Positions 57,392 through 64,000 of a DNA stretch of 64,000 nt are shown here, piece by piece. The position numbers and the translations under genes were made by a program. The stretch covers positions 121,025-185,024 of the forward strand of contig DCWA01000041.1 of assembly GCA_002327445.1 (NCBI GenBank), given 5' to 3'. Positions within the stretch are counted from its first letter, which is position 1, and the number at the start of each line of letters is the position of its first letter. The notes below the pieces were generated by a model that was given only the letters and a program-made list of their open reading frames with translations, was not told where the DNA came from and searched no databases. The stretch is from Desulfobacteraceae bacterium UBA2174 (GTDB taxonomy: Bacteria; Desulfobacterota; Desulfobacteria; Desulfobacterales; UBA2174).

Positions 57392-59098
57392 ATGATCGAC
57401 GCATCGAACGAACGCAAATCGATGAACGGCAAGGGCGCGCATGCCGCCCTGCTGCTGTTCTTTTTGTTGGCCTACCTCCTGCCGCTCGGGGCGCGGGATC
57501 TCGTTCTGCCGGACGAGACGCGCTACGCCGAAATTCCCCGGGAAATGATCGCCAGCGGGGACTGGATCGTTCCCCGCCTCAACGGCCTGCGCTATTTCGA
57601 AAAACCGGTGCTGGGCTATTGGGTGCATGCCGCCAGCCAACTGGTCTTCGGCGAAAACAATTTTGCCGTGCGCCTGCCATCCGCGCTGGCGGTGGGGCTT
57701 TCGGCCCTGTTAATTTATGGATTGGCAAGACGGGTGTCCCGCCGCAAAGATGCGGATGGCGACGCAACGGCGGTTTTGGCAGCCCTTGTCTTTTTATCCG
57801 CTTTCGAGGTCTTCGGGGTGGGCAACACCGCCGTATTGGACAATTTGTTCTCTTTTTTTCTGACCGCTTGCCTCACCGCTTTTTATTTCGCTTCGGAAGC
57901 GCCGCCAAAAACAGCCAAAGAAAGCGGATTCCTCTTGCTCGCGGGCCTGTTCTGCGGCCTTGCCTTTCTCACCAAGGGATTTCTCGCCTTCGCCGTGCCG
58001 GTATTGAGCCTGGCGCCCTACCTCGTCTGGCAACGCCGCTATGGCGACCTGCTGCGCATGAGCTGGTTGCCGATTCTGACCGCGGTGGTGGTGGCACTGC
58101 CGTGGAGTATCGCCATCCACTTGAAAGAGCCCGATTTTTGGCGCTTTTTCTTCTGGCACGAGCACATTCAACGCTTTGCGGCGCAAAACGCGCAACACAA
58201 GGAATCGTTCTGGTTTTTCTTCGTGCTGGCCCCGGCCATGTTCATCCCCTGGACGTTCGTCTTGCCGGCGGCCGCAAGCGGAATAAGGGAACGGCTGTTT
58301 CAGCGGGAAACGCAAAGTCGATTGCTGAGGTTCTGCCTTTGCTGGCTGATCGGGCCATTTTTGTTTCTTTCGCTGTCGAATGGAAAATTGCTCACTTATA
58401 TCCTGCCCTGCTTTCCTCCCTTTGCCATTCTCACCGCCTTCGGGCTCTTTCAGGCCCTCGCGAAAGATAAGTCGAACCGATGGTTCCAAGGGGGGGTGGT
58501 CGTCGGCGCTTTGGTTTTCGGCTTGATCCTGGTGGCATTCTTGTACGTTCAATTATTCGGTTTCAACGGTCTCCATCCGTACCAGCAGTCATGGAAAGCG
58601 GTGATGGTCGTCAACGGCCTTTCGTTTTTCATCCTGTTTTGTTTCTGGGCGTTGAAAAGCCGCGAGGGAAAGAACAAAATCTTCATTTTTGGCATGGCTC
58701 CGCTTCTGTTGTTCTTTCTCGTCCATTTCACCATCCCGGATCAAACCATAGAAGCAAAATCGCCTGGCCAGCTTCTGGAGCAACACGCCCCGGACGTGGC
58801 CAACGATCATGTCGTGATTTCCGACGAGACTTCAATCGGTGCGGTTTGCTGGTATTTGCGGCGAAGCGACGTTTACCTGCTTGGCGGAGCCGGCGAACTC
58901 GATTATGGGTTGGAATATGAGGATGCCAAGAAAAGAGCGCTTGACACGAAAGCCGCCGCCGACCTTGTAGAACGAAATCGCGGCAAAACCATTTTGGTGG
59001 CTAGAGGCAAAAGGATCTCCCGCTGGCGGGATCAGCTTCCTCAACCGGTCTTTCAGGACCAGGGCGGATCTTCCGGGTACGTCTTCTGGAAGTATTGA
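57392..59098 (+). CDS. arnT: 4-amino-4-deoxy-L-arabinose lipid A transferase
   Basis: 568 residues, GT39/GT83. About 12 TM helices, with the intact catalytic periplasmic motif LPDETRYAEIPREMIASGDWIVPRL, KPVLGYW, LTKGFLAF and a soluble C-domain ending in VFWKY. It transfers L-Ara4N from undecaprenyl phosphate to lipid A phosphates, which gives resistance to cationic peptides. ATG 57392 starts just after the arnD stop (57390); ATG 57422 is an alternative. Compared with the paralogue at 52654, its Asp-Glu motif is complete. Confidence 0.92.
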   Translation: MIDASNERKSMNGKGAHAALLLFFLLAYLLPLGARDLVLPDETRYAEIPREMIASGDWIVPRLNGLRYFEKPVLGYWVHAASQLVFGENNFAVRLPSALAVGLSALLIYGLARRVSRRKDADGDATAVLAALVFLSAFEVFGVGNTAVLDNLFSFFLTACLTAFYFASEAPPKTAKESGFLLLAGLFCGLAFLTKGFLAFAVPVLSLAPYLVWQRRYGDLLRMSWLPILTAVVVALPWSIAIHLKEPDFWRFFFWHEHIQRFAAQNAQHKESFWFFFVLAPAMFIPWTFVLPAAASGIRERLFQRETQSRLLRFCLCWLIGPFLFLSLSNGKLLTYILPCFPPFAILTAFGLFQALAKDKSNRWFQGGVVVGALVFGLILVAFLYVQLFGFNGLHPYQQSWKAVMVVNGLSFFILFCFWALKSREGKNKIFIFGMAPLLLFFLVHFTIPDQTIEAKSPGQLLEQHAPDVANDHVVISDETSIGAVCWYLRRSDVYLLGGAGELDYGLEYEDAKKRALDTKAAADLVERNRGKTILVARGKRISRWRDQLPQPVFQDQGGSSGYVFWKY

Positions 59099-59181
59099 AC
59101 ATGGGGCCGGCTGGTTTTTGGAGCCTGGCCCGGATGCGATGCCATGACATGGTGCAACGTTGGTGATATGAAAGGTAGACA

Positions 59182-59553
59182 ATGGCCAGATACCTCCCCC
59201 TGATTATCTTCGGTGTCATGCTCAACGCGGCGGCCCAGTTGTGCCTCAAGCAGGGAATGCGCGCCATCGGCTATTTCGACTTCGCCCTGGAAAACTGGAG
59301 CCGGGTTGGCCTCGCCGTGGCCGCCAGCCCGTATGTCCTTGCCGGATTGGCCTGTTATGGCGTCAGCGTAGCGGTCTGGCTGCTGGTGCTTTCCCGGGTC
59401 GAGGTCAGCTATGCTTATCCGCTGCTTTCCATCGGATATATCGTCACCGCTTTTGCCGGCGGGATCTTTTTTCATGAGAGTATCGGTACGACACGGTGGG
59501 CGGGCATCGTGGTCATCTGTTGCGGCGTTTGGATGATCACACGATCGGCTTGA
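59182..59553 (+). CDS. arnE: Undecaprenyl-phosphate-alpha-L-Ara4N flippase subunit
   Basis: 123-residue SMR/EamA-type protein with four TM helices: LPLIIFGVMLNAAAQLCLKQGMR, YVLAGLACYGVSVAVWLLVLSRVEVSYAYPLLSIGY and AGIVVICCGVWMI. Context and size identify ArnE. ArnF, its usual partner, is absent, so the flippase is likely a homodimer or uses another partner. A GAAAGGTAG site precedes the ATG. It ends the lipid A genes before the two-component pair. Confidence 0.9.
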   Translation: MARYLPLIIFGVMLNAAAQLCLKQGMRAIGYFDFALENWSRVGLAVAASPYVLAGLACYGVSVAVWLLVLSRVEVSYAYPLLSIGYIVTAFAGGIFFHESIGTTRWAGIVVICCGVWMITRSA

Positions 59554-59591
59554 AAAGGTGCTTTGAGAAGAAGATTTGGAGGCCCACGGTC

Positions 59592-60275
59592 GTGAAAATT
59601 TTGATTGTTGACGATGATGGCGCTTTGCGGGATCAGCTCCGGCAGGTCTTGACACGCCAGCGCTACATCGTGGAAACGGCAACCAATGGCGAGGAAGCGC
59701 TGGACAAATTGTTCGGTACCCCCTTCGACGCGATCATCCTCGACATCATGATGCCGAAAATGGACGGTCTGAGCGTGTTGGAACAAGTACGCAAAGCGGG
59801 AATCGATGCGCCCGTGATGATGCTCACCGCAAAAGGCGACGTGAACGACCGGGTGAAAGGCCTTGACCTCGGCGCGGATGATTATCTCGCCAAGCCGTTT
59901 TCCCTGGACGAGTTCGTGGCCCGCTTGCGTGCCGTCCTGAGGAGAGCCGGGGGCCAGTGCGAATCCATCCTGCAGGTCGAGGATCTGCAGTTGGACACGG
60001 TCAGCCGCAAAGTCACCAAGGGGGATAAATCCATCGAACTGACCCCCAAGGAGTTTTCCATTCTCGAGTTTCTCCTTCACAACAAAAACAGGGCCGTGTC
60101 CCGCTTCAGCCTTGCGGAGCATGTCTGGGGGGACGACTTCGACCCTTTCAGCATGTCCAATTTCATGGATGTCCATATGAAGAACCTGCGCCATAAAATT
60201 GGGGATACCGGCAATACCAGGATTATCCGAACCGTGCGCGGCGTCGGCTATATCATCGGGGACGCGGAGCAATGA
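59592..60275 (+). CDS. OmpR/PhoB-family response regulator (PmrA-like)
   Basis: 227 residues. Receiver (VKILIVDDDGALRDQLRQVL; phospho-Asp in IILDIMMPKMDG; Lys in LAKPFSLDEF) and winged-helix DNA-binding domain (TPKEFSILEFLLHNKNRAVSR, IRTVRGVGYIIG). GTG 59592 starts the canonical VKILIVDDD; GGAGG is 11 bp away. Placement after arnE and the TTCAT-N6-TTCAT boxes upstream of arnB, arnA and the PepSY gene suggest it activates all three. It overlaps its kinase gene (ATGA 60272-60275). Confidence 0.92.
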   Translation: MKILIVDDDGALRDQLRQVLTRQRYIVETATNGEEALDKLFGTPFDAIILDIMMPKMDGLSVLEQVRKAGIDAPVMMLTAKGDVNDRVKGLDLGADDYLAKPFSLDEFVARLRAVLRRAGGQCESILQVEDLQLDTVSRKVTKGDKSIELTPKEFSILEFLLHNKNRAVSRFSLAEHVWGDDFDPFSMSNFMDVHMKNLRHKIGDTGNTRIIRTVRGVGYIIGDAEQ

Positions 60276-61684
60276 CCGTCAAGACGAGAATCACCCTTTT
60301 CATTGTCGGAGCCGGCTTCGTTTCCAGCCTGCTGTTTTCCGTTGTCGTTTTTTACGAATTGATCGAACAACCTTTCGAACTTTTGGATACCGTACTGAAA
60401 GAAGAAGCGTCTCGAACCGTCCGGATGATCGTAAAAACGCCCGAAAAAACGGACCCCGTGGAACTCGATACGCTCTACCGGGATTTGGATTGGTATTGGC
60501 TCGAAATTTCCGACAGGGAAAGCGGCAAAATTCTTTTCCGCTCCAAACTCGCTGAACTGGCAACGCTGCCTCCGGTCCCACCCGGCGGCAAATCGATTGC
60601 CAAGGCTGTCATCGCCAGGAGCCAAGTCGACCTCAACCACGAAAAAGATCAGGAGGTAACCTTCAGAATCAGAAGCTTTCTGTTTACGCTGAATGGCAAC
60701 ACCTTTCTCGCGCAGATCGCGCGGCCCATGGAAAAACTAGAGGAAGAAATATGGGAGCTGGTTCTCGGTATTTTCTCCGGTCTGGTTTTTTCCACCCTCG
60801 CCCTGGTCGCCATCAGCCGTTTCGTGGCCGGCAAGATTCTGCGGCCGATCGGGCGGATGAAGGATTTGGCACAGGATATCGGCGAAAAGAACCTTGATCG
60901 ACGAATCCCGGCCGGAGACGGGCAGGACGAGTTCAGCGAACTGGCAAGAACCGTCAACCGGATGCTGGACCGGTTGCAATATTCTTTCAAGAGGCAGAGG
61001 GATTTTCTCTTCGATACATCCCACGAGTTGAAAACGCCGCTGACCACCATGCGGCTGGCGATCGATGAAATCTGCACCCACGACCTGGAAGCGATGCCCT
61101 TCAACGCCGAAGAAAACCTTTTCCGGCTGAAAAACCAGGTCTTGCGCATGGAACGATTGGTCAAGGACCTGTTGAACCTGTCGGCGCTGGAGATGCTGAC
61201 GCGGTTGGATCGCAAACCGGTTCCGATAGCCTCGCTCCTGTCATCCTTGGCGGCGGAGTATCGCTTTCTTGCCGATGCGCGCCAGATCACAATGGAGACT
61301 CATCTTTCCGAAGGTCTGATCATACAGGGAGACGCGGAAAAACTGCATCGCGCCTTCTCGAATATTCTCGACAACGCCGTCAAGTACAGCGCGGACAGCG
61401 GACGGATTGAGCTGACGGCCGCCCCGTCCCCCGCCGGGGCGGCCGTCACCGTCTTCAACACGGGCCCCGGCATTGCCGAGGCGGAAATCCCCAAGGTCTT
61501 CGATCAATTCTACCGGGTCGAAAAGTCCAGGTCGATCCAGCACGGCGGTTCCGGGCTGGGTCTGGCCATCGTGAAACGGATCGTCGAGCTTCACGGCGGG
61601 ACGGTGAAGCTCGAAAGCCGACAAGGCGCCTGGACCCGGGTGACGGTTCTGCTGCCGGAAGCGGATCATACTGCCACGACGTGA
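60272..61684 (+). CDS. Sensor histidine kinase (PmrB-like)
   Basis: 470 residues: TM1 (7-29), a periplasmic sensor of about 140 residues, TM2 (about 160-182), HAMP, HisKA with the His in FDTSHELKTPLTTM, and HATPase (SNILDNAVKYSADSG, STGPGI-type NTGPGIA, GSGLGLAIVKRIVELHGG). It phosphorylates the response regulator encoded just upstream. The periplasmic domain is not the canonical enteric PmrB loop and lacks an obvious ExxE iron motif, so the signal may differ. It is convergent with the acetyltransferase gene, 17 bp apart. Confidence 0.92.
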   Translation: MTVKTRITLFIVGAGFVSSLLFSVVVFYELIEQPFELLDTVLKEEASRTVRMIVKTPEKTDPVELDTLYRDLDWYWLEISDRESGKILFRSKLAELATLPPVPPGGKSIAKAVIARSQVDLNHEKDQEVTFRIRSFLFTLNGNTFLAQIARPMEKLEEEIWELVLGIFSGLVFSTLALVAISRFVAGKILRPIGRMKDLAQDIGEKNLDRRIPAGDGQDEFSELARTVNRMLDRLQYSFKRQRDFLFDTSHELKTPLTTMRLAIDEICTHDLEAMPFNAEENLFRLKNQVLRMERLVKDLLNLSALEMLTRLDRKPVPIASLLSSLAAEYRFLADARQITMETHLSEGLIIQGDAEKLHRAFSNILDNAVKYSADSGRIELTAAPSPAGAAVTVFNTGPGIAEAEIPKVFDQFYRVEKSRSIQHGGSGLGLAIVKRIVELHGGTVKLESRQGAWTRVTVLLPEADHTATT

Positions 61685-61701
61685 GATCTCGAGTTTGAAA
61701 T

Positions 61702-62421
61702 TCAATCCCCCCTGCGGGGGCTGAGCAGGTAGCGCAACCAGCCGCCGAGAGTGTTGCCGCCGAGCATGGCCCGGTCGAAGGCGTCGATGTCCCGGCGCAG
61801 GCGCGAGCTGTCGGAAAACCAGAAGGAACGGCGAATGAAAGGGCCGTCGGGATCGAGGGTCTTGACCACCCGGGCCGGGTTTCCGGCCGCTACCGCGTTG
61901 GCCGGAACATCGCGCACCACCACCGCCCCGGCGCCAATAATGCTGTTGGCCCCGATTGTCACTCCCTTGCAGACGATGACGCCGTCGCCCAGCCAGACGT
62001 TGTCGCCGATGGTCACCGGCGCCGTTGGCCCCGTGGCGAGGCGGTTGTAGACATCGTGCCAATCGGCATCGGTGATGTAGACCCGGCTGGCCAGCATGCA
62101 GTCGTCGCCGATGACCACCGAGGCGGCGCTCTGGATTCGCACCCCGGGGCAGACCAGGGCGCTGCGGCCGATGCGGATGCGCCCCTGGCCCTCGAGGTTG
62201 GACCAGACCGCCAGGCGCACCCGGCCGTCGGTGGTGGCAATGACCGTGGCGTAATCGCCGATGGAAATCCGGGGACCGAAGATCTCAACGCACCACGGAC
62301 GCATGAAGGTGCAGCCCCGGCCAAGGCGGTCGAGATGGGGGCGCACGAAGCGACGGGCGTAAAACGCCTGGAAGCGCAGCCAGGCGCGTTTGACCCGGTA
62401 GGGGCGATGGTCTTTTCGCAT
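61702..62421 (-). CDS. Hexapeptide-repeat (left-handed beta-helix) acyltransferase
   Basis: 239 residues with repeating hexapeptides: ISIGDYATVIATTD, IRIGRSALVCPGVRIQ, VVIGDDCMLASRVYI, VTIGDNVWLGDGVIVCKGVTIG and ANSIIGAGAVVVRDVPANAVAAGNPARVVK. The last segments match the maltose/galactoside O-acetyltransferase type, with the catalytic His in DADWHD. It probably acetylates a sugar of LPS or another surface glycan. The ATG at 62421 has no obvious SD; starts further up overlap the upstream alpha/alpha-barrel gene. It forms a minus-strand pair with that gene. Confidence 0.82.
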   Translation of the reverse strand: MRKDHRPYRVKRAWLRFQAFYARRFVRPHLDRLGRGCTFMRPWCVEIFGPRISIGDYATVIATTDGRVRLAVWSNLEGQGRIRIGRSALVCPGVRIQSAASVVIGDDCMLASRVYITDADWHDVYNRLATGPTAPVTIGDNVWLGDGVIVCKGVTIGANSIIGAGAVVVRDVPANAVAAGNPARVVKTLDPDGPFIRRSFWFSDSSRLRRDIDAFDRAMLGGNTLGGWLRYLLSPRRGD

Positions 62422-62450
62422 GCGGAATCGGCCGAAGGTGAATCCGGTGC

Positions 62451-63503
62451 TCAGCGATCCCCTGAGGGCCGCCAGAACCGGTGATTGAAGATACCGCCGG
62501 CGGGTGTCAGGCCGAAGAGCGCGTCGGCCGCCAGCAGCACCACGGCGTTGGTCCAGGTGATCTTTTCCTCCGGCCAGACGGTCATGTCCGGCACGGTGTG
62601 GCCGCACCAGTAGGTGCCGTCATCGAACCGCTTGTCGGCGATCCAGGCAAAAACGGCCGCCGCGGCGCTGCCGTTGCCCATGGCGGCCAGGGCCAGGCAC
62701 AGCTCCGAGGTCTCGGCGATGGTGATCCACGGCTCGTCCGAAACGCACTTGACCCCCTGCCCCTTGACCACGAACTTGCTCCAGTATTTCTCGATGCGGC
62801 GGCGGGCCTCGACGCCGGTCAACGCCCCGCAGAGCACCGGGTAGAACCAGTCCATGGAAAACCGCGACTTGGTGACGTTGAAGCGGTGACGCTCGTGGCG
62901 GATGGCATGGGCCAGGCGCGCGGCGGCCGCCCGCCAGTCGGGCCGGCGGATGCCGAGCTGCTCCGCCGCCGCCAGGGCACAGCGCACACTCATCAGCACC
63001 GAGCTGGAGCCGGTGAGCAGGGCCATGGGGTCGACGCGCCCCTCGGGGCTGACGGCCCAGTGAATCTCTCCGCCGGGGGCCTGGAGCCCGAGGGCGAAAT
63101 CGATGGCGCGGGCCACGGTGGGCCAATAGGCTGCGAGAAAGTCCAGGTCACCGGTGAGCAGGTAGTGGTGGTAGACCCCCACGGCCATATAAGCCGACTG
63201 GTTGGCGTCCCGGGTCCGGTCTTCCGGCCGGCCTTGGCGGTAGGCGGCATACCAGCTGCCGTCTTCAAGTTGCTGGCCCTTCAGCCAGGCGAAGGCGCTC
63301 CGGGCCGCGTCCAGGTGGCCGGCCACCCCCAGGCCCATGGTTGCCTCCACGTGGTCCCACGGGTCGGTCTTGCCGCCGGCGTGCCAGGGGATTTCGCCGC
63401 TTTCCAGCTGCGTGTCGCGGATCAGGGCCGCCACGGCGGCGACATCCACCCGCGGGACCGGTTTAACCGTCGAGATGCCGACATCCATCATCGCCTTTGC
63501 CAT
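62451..63503 (-). CDS. Alpha/alpha-barrel protein (prenyltransferase/glycosidase-like toroid)
   Basis: 350 residues. Repeats such as QLESGEIPWHAGGKTDPWDHVEATMGL, GQQLEDGSWYAAY, WKGQ-like and DGTYWCGHTVPDM give the alpha/alpha toroid seen in terpene cyclases, GH-type glucosidases and phenyltransferase domains. The DPWDHVE segment carries Asp/His/Glu that might be catalytic. No family is assigned with confidence. The start is ambiguous: ATG 63503, or ATG 63491/63488 after AAAGG. It precedes the acyltransferase gene (30-bp gap), so it may act on a glycan with it. Confidence 0.6.
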   Translation of the reverse strand: MAKAMMDVGISTVKPVPRVDVAAVAALIRDTQLESGEIPWHAGGKTDPWDHVEATMGLGVAGHLDAARSAFAWLKGQQLEDGSWYAAYRQGRPEDRTRDANQSAYMAVGVYHHYLLTGDLDFLAAYWPTVARAIDFALGLQAPGGEIHWAVSPEGRVDPMALLTGSSSVLMSVRCALAAAEQLGIRRPDWRAAAARLAHAIRHERHRFNVTKSRFSMDWFYPVLCGALTGVEARRRIEKYWSKFVVKGQGVKCVSDEPWITIAETSELCLALAAMGNGSAAAAVFAWIADKRFDDGTYWCGHTVPDMTVWPEEKITWTNAVVLLAADALFGLTPAGGIFNHRFWRPSGDR

Positions 63504-63698
63504 TGCTGCGAGGATATCCGACCGACGGTGCCGATCGGCCCGGGAAAAGTTTGGGTCAACACTGAAGTGGCCCCTTATAGATGGATTTTCCGCCCCGGGC
63601 AAGCCCCAAGCACGGATCGCCGGGCCTTGACAGGGCCTTGCCCGATCCGCTAAGCAAAAAGTCAAACCAATCGCGGCACATCAAGGTTATGCCAGGCC

Positions 63699-63727
63699 AA
63701 CGCCATCCCGACCTTGGGGATGGCGTT
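63699..63727. terminator. 11-bp perfect hairpin in a divergent intergenic region
   Basis: AACGCCATCCC (63699-63709) pairs with GGGATGGCGTT (63717-63727) around a 7-nt loop. It sits between divergent genes, so a termination role is not obvious; it could be an operator or an RNA leader of the symporter gene. Confidence 0.35.
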
Positions 63728-63800
63728 TGTCATGGGGGGGCTTCACCCGCCGGCGCCGATTCCCGGGGCAGGCGGCGCGGCCGGCGGAAAAGGGGCTCCC

Positions 63801-64000
63801 ATGGCTGTCAAGATCGCAGTGCTGAGCGGCTATTTCATCGTGATGCTGATCATCGGCATGATTGCGCGAACCCGCTGGAAGTCCACGCCGGAGAGCTATT
63901 TTCTGGCCGACCGGCGCCTCGGTCCCATCGTGCTGCTCGGCACCATGGCGGCCACCAACTTTTCAGCCTTTACCGTCTTCGGGACCTCCGGTGCCGGATA
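63801..64000 (+). CDS. Sodium:solute symporter (SSS family), 5' part only
   Basis: The window ends inside this gene. The first 66 residues are visible: TM1 (IAVLSGYFIVMLIIGMIA), then RTRWKSTPESYFLADRRLG and VLLGTMAATNFSAFTVFGTSGAG, which is the SSF signature of PutP/SglT-type symporters (ADR-x-L-G, then an unwound helix with NFS-x-FT). Substrate unknown. AAAAGGGG lies just before ATG 63801. The reading frame is open to the end at 64000. Confidence 0.85.
   Translation, partial: MAVKIAVLSGYFIVMLIIGMIARTRWKSTPESYFLADRRLGPIVLLGTMAATNFSAFTVFGTSGAG

Overview
The window looks like chromosomal DNA of a GC-rich Desulfobacterota ('Deltaproteobacteria', Desulfosarcina/Desulfococcus-like) bacterium. This is inferred from Gram-negative envelope genes (ftsEX, rlpA, lon, arn), a sigma-54 two-component system, a TauE/TIGR02186/PEP-synthase-like cluster and GTCATTCC-ended intergenic palindromes. 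There is no 16S or other phylogenetic marker, so this is not proven. I found no rRNA, tRNA or CRISPR array.

Layout. (1) 1-460: a palindromic repeat and a 24-bp tandem array, then queD and pyrE convergent. (2) 1.7-7.3 kb (+): ftsE-ftsX-EnvC-like activator-ctpA-YibQ-like deacetylase, a cell-division/peptidoglycan operon. (3) 17.3-7.3 kb (-): hsp20, lon, rlpA, gmhB, recD2, kamA, radical SAM, prmA, mostly overlapping or abutting. A second hsp20 and an MFS gene diverge from it. (4) 19.2-23.8 kb: a capsule/exopolysaccharide island (beta-propeller protein, GT4, flippase, CDP-glycerol-type transferase) that reads as foreign. (5) 23.8-30.3 kb: a scarred accessory region holding a PepSY protein, an ABC exporter operon split by about 1.17 kb of AT-rich DNA (MITE-like element, COG4705 gene, decapitated response regulator), a frameshifted DedA gene and an MFS transporter.

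(6) 30.3-43.6 kb: the most unusual region. A sigma-54 response regulator and histidine kinase diverge from UspA, TauE/SafE, TIGR02186 protein, PEP-synthase-like 1, a lone receiver, and PEP-synthase-like 2 and 3. The three large proteins share an N-terminal helical domain, a (partly decayed) ATP-grasp domain, a phospho-histidine domain and a new C-terminal domain that replaces the usual PEP/pyruvate barrel. The intergenic region has a good -24/-12 promoter and two perfect TTTCA-N3-TGAAA palindromes 41 bp apart at about -110 and -150. That wires the two-component system to the module.

(7) 43.5-61.7 kb: a PPP phosphatase, undecaprenyl-phosphate-type enzymes (PAP2; DedA-PAP2-LssY fusion), a UPF0104 protein, a dead-phosphoesterase/GT4 fusion, then arnB-arnC-GT39-arnA-arnD-arnT-arnE for 4-amino-4-deoxy-L-arabinose addition to lipid A, ending in an OmpR-type response regulator and kinase. 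A direct repeat TTCAT-N6-TTCAT with a TTANAN hexamer at a fixed offset lies upstream of arnB, arnA and, 26 kb away, the PepSY gene: a probable regulon of that two-component system. (8) 61.7-64 kb: a hexapeptide acetyltransferase, an alpha/alpha-barrel protein and the start of a sodium:solute symporter cut by the window edge.

All functions are read from motifs and context. No alignment or database search was run.
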